Below, piece after piece: positions 55,771 to 63,699 of a stretch of 64,000 nt of DNA. Every line of letters starts with the position of its first letter. Positions within the stretch are counted from its first letter, which is position 1. The stretch spans positions 1,581,310-1,645,309 of the forward strand of contig NC_014828.1 of the NCBI RefSeq assembly GCF_000178115.2, written 5' to 3'. The translations under genes and the position numbers were made by a program. Source of the stretch: Ethanoligenens harbinense YUAN-3. GTDB lineage: Bacteria; Bacillota; Clostridia; Oscillospirales; Ethanoligenentaceae. Below the pieces are notes generated by a model. That model did no database searches. It was given only the letters and a program-made list of their open reading frames with translations, and was not told where the DNA came from.

Positions 55771-56775
55771 TTACAGGTGCGCGAATTTTTCCAGTGTGCG
55801 GATCATCTGAGATGTGAACCCGTGCTCATTATCGTACCATGCGACCGTTTTGACGAGTTGAAAATCCCTATAAGTGCTGACTTCGGTCTGCGTCGCGTCA
55901 AAAACGGAACCGAAATTGGTTCCGATAATGTCGGACGACACGATCTCTTCATCAGTATACCCGAGAGATTCGTTGCCTTTGGCGGCTTTTTTAACGGCTG
56001 CGTTCACCTCCTCGACGGTGACATGTTTTTCAAGAATGCTGACAAGCTCTGTGACGGAGCCGTCAATAACGGGCACGCGCTGTGCATGCCCCTGTAGCCG
56101 GCCGTTCAGTTCCGGAATAACGAGCCCAATTGCCTTGGCGGCTCCGGTCGTGTGAGGAATGGTGTTTGCGGCGGCAGCCCTCGCGGCGCGCAGGTTGTTG
56201 CCGCGTGGTCCATCCACCAGCATTTGTGTGCCGGTGTAGGCGTGGATGGTCGTCATCGTTCCAAGCTGGATGCCAAACGCGTCGTTGATAGCCTTTGCCA
56301 TAGGCGCCAGGCAATTCGTCGTACAGGATGCCACCGAAATGATTTTGTCATCCGCCGTGAGCGTGCTGTCGTTGACACTATAGACGATTGTCTTCATTTT
56401 GCCGGCCGGTGCGGAAATCAGAACTCTTTTGGCTCCGGCTTTTAAATGCGCGGCGGATTTTTCCTCGGATGTATAAAAGCCGGTGGATTCGATGACAATA
56501 TCCACTTGTTCAGCGCCCCACGGAATATTCTCGGCATTGCGCTGCGCATAAACGCGGATTGGTGTTCCATCAACAACGATGGAATCCTCCGTGGATTTCA
56601 CGTCGCCGGGAAAACGGCCGAACGTCGTGTCATACTGCAACAGATGCGCCAGCACCTTTGGGCTCGTCAAATCATTGACCGCCACAACCTCCAGATCTTT
56701 GCCGACTTCACGAATACGCCGATATGCCAGTCGCCCGATCCGTCCAAACCCATTGATACCAATTCTGATTGCCAT
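55771..56775 (-). CDS. gap: Glyceraldehyde-3-phosphate dehydrogenase (class I)
   Basis: A 334-residue glycolytic NAD-linked dehydrogenase. [15 protein letters not shown] opens the Rossmann domain, the active-site Cys lies in [12 protein letters not shown] (near residue 152), and the phosphate-binding [24 protein letters not shown] and C-terminal [13 protein letters not shown] are intact. The ATG follows AAAGGTAGGGCA. No pgk or tpi is adjacent: it stands in the regulator-rich end region, not in a glycolytic operon, so it may be a second gap copy or a stress-linked isoenzyme. Confidence 0.95.
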   Translation of the reverse strand: MAIRIGINGFGRIGRLAYRRIREVGKDLEVVAVNDLTSPKVLAHLLQYDTTFGRFPGDVKSTEDSIVVDGTPIRVYAQRNAENIPWGAEQVDIVIESTGFYTSEEKSAAHLKAGAKRVLISAPAGKMKTIVYSVNDSTLTADDKIISVASCTTNCLAPMAKAINDAFGIQLGTMTTIHAYTGTQMLVDGPRGNNLRAARAAAANTIPHTTGAAKAIGLVIPELNGRLQGHAQRVPVIDGSVTELVSILEKHVTVEEVNAAVKKAAKGNESLGYTDEEIVSSDIIGTNFGSVFDATQTEVSTYRDFQLVKTVAWYDNEHGFTSQMIRTLEKFAHL

Positions 56776-56978
56776 ATTGCCCTACCTTTCTGAACCGTTC
56801 AAAGTCCAATGCATTTCGCCAAAAATGTGTTTTGATTCATATAAAACTTCATGTTCCATTGAGCTGAAAAGGGGGGCGCCTTTAAATTCTCCAACACAAG
56901 GGATTCCATGTATCCAAACAGATCCGTCACTTTAAGCAACCTGCTGTCACGCGGCTTTACAAGGTTGGAATCAGGAAA

Positions 56979-57521
56979 CTATTTTAGAAACTCCAATCCC
57001 TGCAGCAGCTCTTTTGTGCTGTTCCGGATAACCGTCAGGTCGTTTTCATCCGGCCTGTTTGAAATATCGCCGAGTTTCCCTAACCGGCTGCCTTCCTCCC
57101 AGCCTTGAAATTTTCCCGGCGTATACCACTCGTCTAGGACAAAGAAACCGATATGCTCGAAGAATTGAGCCATGTATTTGCCCGCGACATATCCTTCTTT
57201 TACCCCGGTGTGTATTCCACCAAAGGTGCAAAATACAACGCCGAATTTGCCGCTTTTCTTAGGTGCCCCGATGGGCCGCACGCCTCCCCGGTAACGATTC
57301 ATCGTATTTTTAATGAATTTTTGAACCGGCACGGGCGGAATCCATTGATAAGAAGGGGCTCCGAAAAAGACCAACTCATAATCATACAGTTCGATGACCA
57401 GGTCTTCCGTGATTTTCACCATATCAACCCGCACACCCTTTTCCGTCAGCACGGATTTTATGGAATCTGCCACTTTTTGGGTGTTGCCTCCGGAACTCCA
57501 ATACAGAATCAAACTTTTCAT
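56979..57521 (-). CDS. Flavodoxin-like protein
   Basis: A 180-residue FMN-binding protein. The N-terminal phosphate loop is LILYWSSGGNTQKVADSI (family T/S-x-T-G-x-T; here SSGGNT), with LVFFGAPSYQW and FGVVFCTFGGIHTG as the further flavin-contact loops. It is longer than a short-chain flavodoxin and may be a flavodoxin-fold oxidoreductase. It is transcribed away from an AraC-family regulator gene 138 bp off, a likely regulator for it. Confidence 0.88.
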   Translation of the reverse strand: MKSLILYWSSGGNTQKVADSIKSVLTEKGVRVDMVKITEDLVIELYDYELVFFGAPSYQWIPPVPVQKFIKNTMNRYRGGVRPIGAPKKSGKFGVVFCTFGGIHTGVKEGYVAGKYMAQFFEHIGFFVLDEWYTPGKFQGWEEGSRLGKLGDISNRPDENDLTVIRNSTKELLQGLEFLK

Positions 57522-57659
57522 GTTAATACCTCCGCATAATTTTGATTATATTGATTACCGTTCTGTCACGGTATATACTAAGTATAGGCTGATTTATTAT
57601 CATCCGCATGAAATATACTCCGCTGTGGAAGCACAATTTTGACATGTTTGGAGAATATG

Positions 57660-58526
57660 ATGGATCATACGCTTATGAAGCTTACAGATATTTCATTTCC
57701 TGTTTCCATTATAGAACATTTAAAAACCCGGCCAGGCCCGCTGTTTGATGCCCATCTGCACGAACACTATTTGCAGATTTTTTATTTCACATATGGAAAA
57801 GCGAATATGTATTATAATCAGACCGCCTGCAACATTCAATCACCGGATGTCCTACTGATCAACAGACACGAATTGCATTATGGTGAAAATGCTTCCTCCG
57901 AACTGCGCTACTTTGTCTTCCGGATCGATTTAAGGCTACTCTCGTCTTATCACATCGCTCCATGCAGCCAAAAATATTTGGAGCCTCTGGAGAATGGACT
58001 GGTTTTTCTTCAGAATCACATCGAAAACCAGAATATTTCAGCGATGCTCAAACGAATGATTGAAGAGTGCAAAAAACGGCAGGACGGCTATGAATTTGAA
58101 ATTTTAGCCTGTGTTTTTGAACTGCTCGGAGAATTGTTTCGAAACCACAAGGAAAAATCGTACACACCGAAATATTCAGAAATGCTTATGAAGAAAACCA
58201 AGCGGTTCGCCGACGTATTCGATTATATTGAAAAAAACTATACCCGCGACATTTCCCTTGCCGAAGCTTCTACGGTTGCCCATATGTCGGAAGGGTATTT
58301 CTGCCGCATGTTTCGGCAAAGCACCGGCAGAACGCTGACCGACTATGTCAACCGCCTACGGATAGAAAAATCGGTCCTGCTTCTGAATCAGGGAGTTTGT
58401 AACGTAACGGAAGCGGCGATGTCTGTCGGATTCGACGACATCAATTATTTTTCGCGTGTATTCAAGAAATATATGAAACAATCGCCCGCGAACTATCTAC
58501 AAAATGACAGAAAATATTTTTTGTGA
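57660..58526 (+). CDS. AraC family transcriptional regulator with cupin-like sensor
   Basis: A 288-residue protein. Residues 25-110 form an AraC-type cupin (HLHEHYLQIFYFTYGKAN; LINRHELHYGE). The C-terminal 100 residues hold the two HTH units: ISLAEASTVAHMSEGYFCRMFRQSTG and VTEAAMSVGFDDINYFSRVFKKYMKQSPANY. The start MDHTLMK has TTTGGAG 6 bp upstream; an ATG one codon earlier and a TTG seven codons earlier are less likely. Divergent from the flavodoxin gene. Confidence 0.9.
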   Translation: MDHTLMKLTDISFPVSIIEHLKTRPGPLFDAHLHEHYLQIFYFTYGKANMYYNQTACNIQSPDVLLINRHELHYGENASSELRYFVFRIDLRLLSSYHIAPCSQKYLEPLENGLVFLQNHIENQNISAMLKRMIEECKKRQDGYEFEILACVFELLGELFRNHKEKSYTPKYSEMLMKKTKRFADVFDYIEKNYTRDISLAEASTVAHMSEGYFCRMFRQSTGRTLTDYVNRLRIEKSVLLLNQGVCNVTEAAMSVGFDDINYFSRVFKKYMKQSPANYLQNDRKYFL

Positions 58527-58560
58527 GAATAATGTCGCAGATAATCATCCCGATAGACGT

Positions 58561-59496
58561 TTATGCGTTTGTTTCAACATCTTTACTCTGAAAAATACGC
58601 TTTATTACCGGATATCCGAAGTTTGTTATGAGCAGGCCCATGATAATGATCACACCTCCCAGCCATTGCATGTTGGAAAGCTGCTCCTTGAGAACAATCA
58701 AAGCGGTAATTAAACCGACTACAGGAACAAGGAGCGATAACGGTGCCACCTTTCCAGCTGGATATTTTGCAATCATCGAACTCCAAATCCCGTAACCAAT
58801 CAATGTGGCAAAAAATGCAAGGTAAAGTATTGAGAAAATAGACAGGGCATTTAAATGGGATACCGCATGTAACAATGTTGAAGGCTTATCCAGAAGCAGC
58901 GCGATTGCCAGCATAGGGATTGGGGGAACAAGACTTGACCATACAACCAGGCTAAACATGTTGAGTGTTTCCCCTCTTGAAGCAACCTGTTTAGAGGCAT
59001 GCCTTGCAATGATATTGGAAACGCCCCAAAATACCGCAGCAAGCAACGTCAGGAAAAATGCGCCTGTCGGAATTGCAGAAGCTTTGCCGGAACCAATATT
59101 TCCATTGACAAAGAAAAGCCCCGCTGCTGAAACAACAAGCCCTATCACCTGACTGGCCTTGAGTGATTCTTTGAAAAATACCGCATCAAGCAGAATGGTA
59201 AAGAATGCCTGTGATTGCAGAACGACGGAGGAAACTCCAGCAGGCATTCCAATATGTATAGCGTAAAACAAGCAGGCAAATTGTCCGACACCCACCGTCA
59301 ACCCATAGGCAAGAACATATTTCCAGCTTATTTTCGGGGGCTTTACAAATGCTATGAGGGGCAACGAAGCGGCAATATATCTTAATGACACCAATAGCAT
59401 AGGTGGAATCTCACCAACTCCCAATTTGATAACTGTAAAATTGACTCCCCAGACAATCACTGCTATCAGTGCAAATATTAAATCACGTATCTTCAT
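58561..59496 (-). CDS. EamA family (DMT superfamily) exporter
   Basis: A 311-residue membrane protein with ten hydrophobic helices forming two EamA repeats (first: VIVWGVNFTVIKLGVGEIPP; second: AVFWGVSNIIARHAS). The layout matches O-acetylserine/cysteine-exporter-type EamA carriers. The start is placed at 59496, where AAGGAG sits 9 bp upstream; a start two codons earlier is only 3 bp from it. Divergent from a LysR regulator, which probably controls it. Substrate unknown. Confidence 0.9.
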   Translation of the reverse strand: MKIRDLIFALIAVIVWGVNFTVIKLGVGEIPPMLLVSLRYIAASLPLIAFVKPPKISWKYVLAYGLTVGVGQFACLFYAIHIGMPAGVSSVVLQSQAFFTILLDAVFFKESLKASQVIGLVVSAAGLFFVNGNIGSGKASAIPTGAFFLTLLAAVFWGVSNIIARHASKQVASRGETLNMFSLVVWSSLVPPIPMLAIALLLDKPSTLLHAVSHLNALSIFSILYLAFFATLIGYGIWSSMIAKYPAGKVAPLSLLVPVVGLITALIVLKEQLSNMQWLGGVIIIMGLLITNFGYPVIKRIFQSKDVETNA

Positions 59497-59564
59497 CTGC
59501 ATCAGCTCCTTTTGGATTTATTGGCTGTTTTGAGTATAACATATCAGGATATATTAGTAAAATT

Positions 59565-59586
59565 GATAGTTTAAATAAAATCTATT
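59565..59586. promoter_or_regulatory. Possible LysR binding site between the EamA and LysR genes
   Basis: An imperfect dyad, GATAG, 12 bp, CTATT, in the 125-bp divergent gap. It fits the loose LysR pattern of a T-N11-A-type dyad near the regulator start, but the match is weak. Confidence 0.3.
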
Positions 59587-59621
59587 ATGAATTATAATAT
59601 TAAGAAACGGGAGGATTATCA

Positions 59622-60521
59622 ATGGAAATCAAGCAACTGAAAACTTTTTCGGCAGTAGCAAAGGCGGGGAGCTTTAGCTGTGCGGCTGAACTGCTTGGTT
59701 ATGCACAGCCCACCGTTACAATGCATGTCAAATTATTGGAGGATGAACTTAAAGTAAAACTCTTTGAGAGGCTTGGGCATCATATCACTCTTACCAAAGA
59801 AGGCAGTCATTTGCTTTATTATGCTGAAAGCATATTAAAGTTATCTTCTGAAGCCTTATCTTCCTTTTGTGAGAAAACCACTGAAACAGGAAAAATCACG
59901 ATAGGTGCGAATGAATCTTTCAGTGTTGTCCGGCTACCGCTTATATTAAAGCAGTTTATACAAAAGTTTCCAAACGCAGATGTGAGTTTAAAATTTGGAT
60001 CCGTAGAAGAAATACATGAGGCACTTCAACAAAATGAAATTGATGTTGCTTTTTTCCTGACCCGTGAGGTACACTACGCAGACCTTATTATAGAGGTATT
60101 AACTGAAGAAGTAATTGCTGCAGTTGTTCCGCTTGAACACCCGCTTACATTAAAGCCATCAGTCAACATTCTTGATTTTGAAAATCAGGATTTGATTATT
60201 ACGCAGGAAAATTGTACGTATCGAGCGTTGATTCAAGAACTTTTAAAGAAAATGGATGTTCATCCTCGGTCAATAATAGGAATAAATAATATTCATGCCA
60301 TTAAACAACTTGTAATGAGCGGAATAGGTGTTGCGATTCTGCCCCAAATCTCAGTTGAGCATGAAATATCCAACAATATGCTGGTTAAAATTCCATGGAG
60401 TGAAACACCGCCCCCCGTCTTTACTCAAATCGCTTATCATAAGGACAAATGGATTTCTCCAACCCTATTGAATTTCTTAGAACAAGCCCGGAAAATCAGT
60501 AAGGCAAGCAGCGATATATAA
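59622..60521 (+). CDS. LysR family transcriptional regulator
   Basis: A 299-residue regulator. The N-terminal LysR HTH is MEIKQLKTFSAVAKAGSFSCAAELLGYAQPTVTMHVKLLEDEL; the C-terminal periplasmic-binding-like sensor occupies residues about 90-295 (ITIGANESFSVVRLPLILKQF). Base composition is distinctly AT-rich compared with the left 53 kb. The ATG follows GGGAGGATTATCA. Divergent from an EamA exporter. Confidence 0.93.
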   Translation: MEIKQLKTFSAVAKAGSFSCAAELLGYAQPTVTMHVKLLEDELKVKLFERLGHHITLTKEGSHLLYYAESILKLSSEALSSFCEKTTETGKITIGANESFSVVRLPLILKQFIQKFPNADVSLKFGSVEEIHEALQQNEIDVAFFLTREVHYADLIIEVLTEEVIAAVVPLEHPLTLKPSVNILDFENQDLIITQENCTYRALIQELLKKMDVHPRSIIGINNIHAIKQLVMSGIGVAILPQISVEHEISNNMLVKIPWSETPPPVFTQIAYHKDKWISPTLLNFLEQARKISKASSDI

Positions 60522-60737
60522 CGATCATTGTTATCGCAAAATGAAGTTTTATTGCTATACGAGCGCAACTTCTTCAGTTGGAATGTGCCGCTTATTCAAA
60601 ATACAGATGCTTTACAGTAATCCAATTTTAATCAAAACGGTTTCGTTTCAGAATAACTTCCATTCAGGCGGTTGACAAGAACACGACCAGGTGATATGAG
60701 TGTTTTACGTTAACGTCAAGTACATGAGGCGAGCCGC
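60522..60737. other. Upstream region of the MerR regulator
   Basis: No gene is seen. It ends in a promoter-like TTGACA-N17-TATGAG (60672-60700) and a palindromic motif at 60703-60720. Confidence 0.4.
60703..60720. promoter_or_regulatory. Candidate MerR operator 1
   Basis: TTTTACGTTAACGTCAAG, with the perfect dyad ACGTTAACGT, directly after a -10-like element and 18 bp before the MerR start. It shares TTTACGTTWACGT with the site in front of the downstream exporter gene. Confidence 0.5.
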
Positions 60738-61130
60738 ATGAGTTATAAAATCAGTGAAATCGCGAAGTTGACCAATCTAACGACCCGGACGGTTCGATAT
60801 TACGAGGGGCTTGGACTGCTGGGCAAAAGGGAAAACCGCCCCAACGGACAGATCCGCTCTTTTGACAACATGGACTTAGCGCGGCTGAAAAAAATTCAAA
60901 CATTGAAAGATTTGGGACTTTCTCTGGAGGAAATCGGCCAGATTATAGAGCTGTATTTTACCGACGGCCAGGTTCTGGAAGGGAAACGCCAGGTCATTCA
61001 AATTCTGAAAGGGCATATCCAAGCCGCCGAGGGAAAAATTGAGGAACTGACCGAGTTTAAAAGAGAGTGCGAAAGGAACATCTTAAAGCTGGAGGCAATC
61101 ATCGCTAAGTCCCATTCCGAAAAGGAGTGA
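60738..61130 (+). CDS. MerR family transcriptional regulator (first)
   Basis: A 130-residue regulator. The MerR HTH ISEIAKLTNLTTRTVRYYEGLGLLG is followed by the wing NGQIRSFDNMDLARLKKIQTLKDLGLSLEEI and a dimerisation coiled coil (residues 80-125). No cysteine cluster is present, so it probably senses an organic compound and not a metal. The ATG follows GAGGCGAGCCGC. The MFS exporter downstream is probably its target. Confidence 0.93.
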   Translation: MSYKISEIAKLTNLTTRTVRYYEGLGLLGKRENRPNGQIRSFDNMDLARLKKIQTLKDLGLSLEEIGQIIELYFTDGQVLEGKRQVIQILKGHIQAAEGKIEELTEFKRECERNILKLEAIIAKSHSEKE

Positions 61131-61162
61131 TACGTACCATACGCATCTTTTTTGCGCAATAA

Positions 61163-61178
61163 TTTACGTTTACGTAAA
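61163..61178. promoter_or_regulatory. Candidate MerR operator 2, before the MFS gene
   Basis: TTTACGT, TT, ACGTAAA: a perfect 7-bp inverted repeat 24 bp before the MFS start, followed by a TATATT that could be a -10. The half-site matches the one in front of the MerR gene. Confidence 0.5.
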
Positions 61179-61201
61179 GAGTATATTTGGAGGGCTGCCC
61201 T

Positions 61202-62407
61202 ATGGAGCAAGTCAAAAGAGAGCGTTCACAAAAGCTGCAGCTGAACCGGTTTCTAATTCTTTTAATGTCGATAGTCAGCGCGGTTTCCGTAGCAAACTTA
61301 TATTATTGCCAACCCCTGTTGCCCAATCTTTCCCGCTATTTTCATGTTTCGTCGGCCATTATCGGAATTGCGGCAATGCTCGTTCAAATCGGCTATGCCA
61401 TCGGCTTGATTTTTCTGGTCCCATTGGGTGATATAGTAAAGCATCGCGTACTGATTATCACCATGTTGGCCTGCTCGATGGCGGCATTGCTGGAGCTCTC
61501 GTTCGCCTCAAACATCCTGTGGTTCACCGTTGGTTCCTTGTTTGTCGGCATCACCTCAATTACTCAAATGCTGCTGGTGACATTGGCGGCACATCTGGAA
61601 AAACCCGCCTCCAGAGGCCGCGTCATCGGAACCGTCATGACCGGACTACTGACCGGGATGCTGTTGTCGCGTACTTTCAGCGGCATCATCGGGACGCATT
61701 GGGGATGGCGGGCAGTCTATCAGCTTGCCGCAGTGATGATGGGAATCCTGATTCTCCTATTCTTCTTTTGCCTACCCCAATCCTCTCCCGATGGGGCGAT
61801 GAGCTATGGCAAATTGCTTGCCTCTTTAGGTGGTTTACTGCGAAATCAGCGGATATAGAGAAACGCTTCCTTTATCGGCGCGATGATGTTCACCACGTTT
61901 AGCGCTTTCTGGACGACACTTTCCTTTCTGCTGAAAACTCCTGTATATCACTTGGGAGCGCAGGCAGCCGGAATGTTTGGGTTGCTCGGTGTGGTCGGGG
62001 CTTTGGCCACCTCCGTAGCCGGGCGGGTAGCCGACAAAAAGGGGCCCTCATTCACATTGGCCATCGGGATCAGTCTTTCTGCGGCGGGCTTTATCTGCTT
62101 TTGGATTTTCGGATACCAGATGTGGGGACTCATTTGTGGAATCATCCTGCTGGATTTAGGCGTCCAAACCGCGCAGATCTCCAATCAGGCGAAAATCAAC
62201 ACACTGGACGCCGCCTCACGCAGCCGGAACAATGCCGTTTATATGGCTTCCTATTTTATAGGCGGTGCGTTTGGTTCCTTCCTGGGGTCATATGTTTGGA
62301 GACTGTTCGGATGGACAGGCGTTTGCGCTCTTGGCGTTGTTTTTCAAATTCTCGCAGCCATGATACACCTTGCCGGATTCAAGCGGAATTTGATTCCGCA
62401 CACGTAA
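61202..62407 (+). pseudogene. MFS exporter gene interrupted by a single in-frame TAG
   Basis: A 401-codon frame for a twelve-helix major facilitator exporter (YgaY/YybF-like drug-efflux type), with N-terminal VSVANLYYCQPLLPNLSRYF and PLGDIVKHR typical of these exporters. At 61856-61858 a TAG stops translation after 218 residues; the same frame continues without a break (after TAG: RNASFIGAMMFTTFSAFWTTL) to a stop at 62405-62407. The consensus at this point is L-L-R or I-L-R, so a TTG-to-TAG change is the simplest explanation. The start at 61202 follows TGGAGGGCTGCC. No good ribosome site precedes the ATG at 61883, so the second half is unlikely to be made alone. Confidence 0.85.
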
Positions 62408-62429
62408 ACCGTCAAAATTCGATGAAAAT

Positions 62430-62466
62430 AAAACCGCTGCCCTGTAAGTAAGGGGCAGCGGTTTTC
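62430..62466. terminator. Bidirectional terminator after the MFS gene
   Basis: AAAACCGCTGCCC, 10-nt loop, GGGCAGCGGTTTT (13 bp). A/T flanks give T-tracts in both directions, suiting the convergent CMD-like gene. Confidence 0.85.
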
Positions 62467-62526
62467 ACATTTTGGCCTGTTGGCACGTCACATTAAGGTT
62501 TGAGTTATCCAGCAGTTGTTCCACAT

Positions 62527-62925
62527 TTATGACTGCGGGCCGCTAATAGCCAACCCGCGTTCCATAAAGACTTTTTTCGCTACAAAGATTGCATTCAGCA
62601 CTTTGGGAAAGCCGGTGTATGGAATACACTGGATAAAGGTTTCCACGATTTTGCTCGCGGAAATACCAACATTCAGTGCCCCGTTGATGTGCACTTCCAG
62701 TTGTGCCTCACACCCGCCCGCCGTAAGCAGACTGGTAATGGTGATCATCTCTCTTTCCCGTAAGTTTAGACCATCCCGCCGGTAAATGTCGCCAAAGGCG
62801 AATTCAACAATGTACCGACCCAAATCCGGCGCGATGTCCTGCAGAGAGGCAATGACGTTTTCGCCTCCATTCCCGTCGATCTCCGCCAGTTTTCGTTTTC
62901 CCTGTTCATAACGTTCCGTATCCAT
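62527..62925 (-). CDS. Carboxymuconolactone decarboxylase family protein
   Basis: A 132-residue protein of the CMD/AhpD-like fold. LREREMITITSLLTAGGCEAQLEVHINGALNVGIS carries the family core, with the conserved His in EVHINGAL; the AhpD CxxC redox pair is absent, so it is closer to gamma-carboxymuconolactone decarboxylase than to a peroxidase. The start MDTERYEQ follows GAGGAGCGATTTGTA. It faces a MerR regulator and lies behind a MerR-type promoter. Real substrate unknown. Confidence 0.9.
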   Translation of the reverse strand: MDTERYEQGKRKLAEIDGNGGENVIASLQDIAPDLGRYIVEFAFGDIYRRDGLNLREREMITITSLLTAGGCEAQLEVHINGALNVGISASKIVETFIQCIPYTGFPKVLNAIFVAKKVFMERGLAISGPQS

Positions 62926-62957
62926 TACAAATCGCTCCTCTATCGTAGTATAATCAA

Positions 62958-62988
62958 AGCATACGACATGGAGTGCCCTCCATGTCAA
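62958..62988 (-). promoter_or_regulatory. MerR-type promoter with 19-bp spacer and palindromic operator
   Basis: On the minus strand TTGACA (62988-62983), 19-bp spacer, TATGCT (62963-62958). The spacer is filled by a perfect 9-bp inverted repeat, GACATGGAG, 4 bp, CTCCATGTC (62965-62986). This long spacer with a centred dyad is the hallmark of promoters activated by MerR-family regulators through DNA distortion. It drives the CMD-like gene; the divergent merR gene starts 23 bp away. Confidence 0.85.
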
Positions 62989-63010
62989 GAGCATCTGTGG
63001 AGGATTTTAT

Positions 63011-63406
63011 ATGGATTATTCAATCGGTTCCTTTTCAAAAATTACCGGGCTCAGTATAGATACCCTGCGATATTACGAAAAAGAGCGCTTGATTCAAGTA
63101 AGCCGGGATGTATCCGGCAGGCGGAAATACACCGACACGGACACGCGATGGATTGCATTTATCAAGCGCCTGAAAGAAACGGGAATGCCAATCCGGGAAA
63201 TCCGAAAGTATGCGGATCTACGCTATCAGGGTGACGCGACCATGCAGGAACGCTTGCAGATGCTGCAGGCACACCGCGCGTATATATTGTCTGAAAAAGA
63301 AAAGTGGGATGCAAATTTGGCTCATTTGGATGCAAAAATCCAAACGTATCAAGAACAGATCGCACAACTGTATCCACCGGCTACTGATAATACCGAAAAA
63401 AAGTGA
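63011..63406 (+). CDS. MerR family transcriptional regulator (second)
   Basis: A 131-residue regulator. MerR HTH FSKITGLSIDTLRYYEKERLI, wing SGRRKYTDTDTRWIAFIKRLKETGMPIREIRKYA, and a C-terminal coiled coil (residues 80-120). It lacks cysteines for metal sensing, similar to aldehyde or organic-stress sensing members (AdhR-like). The ATG follows GTGGAGGATTTTAT. Divergent from the CMD-like gene. Confidence 0.93.
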   Translation: MDYSIGSFSKITGLSIDTLRYYEKERLIQVSRDVSGRRKYTDTDTRWIAFIKRLKETGMPIREIRKYADLRYQGDATMQERLQMLQAHRAYILSEKEKWDANLAHLDAKIQTYQEQIAQLYPPATDNTEKK

Positions 63407-63699
63407 CTATGCAACGACATTGCAAAAGTGCAGCCCTCTTTGCCGGGCATACTGCACCGCCCGCCATGTGCCGTTGTAATCGTGTAGCGGAACGTAAATA
63501 CATCAATCCGAATGATTGACCATATAGCTGGTTGCGGCGCTCCATGCAGCCGTGCCAGTGGGTATTGGATAAGCCATAGATTCCATCCGCCCCGGCCAAC
63601 AGGTTGTGGCACCGTTTTTTTCACACCCCGACAGATGTTTATGAAGTTGAAGGAAACGCACATCCAGATAAACCCAAACCCAGCGAATACGTCTACATA
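63407..63699. other. Gene-poor stretch between the second merR and the TauE/SafE gene
   Basis: About 290 bp. Minus-strand frames here (for example DGIYGLSNTHWHGCMERRNQ) look partly protein-like but are short and broken into frames; no family was recognised. Possibly a gene remnant. Confidence 0.35.

Noticed and set aside
61856-61858. Pyrrolysine or other recoding at the in-frame TAG of the MFS gene
   Set aside because: Pyrrolysine is known mainly in methylamine methyltransferases; nothing in the window supports it. A simple nonsense mutation is more likely.
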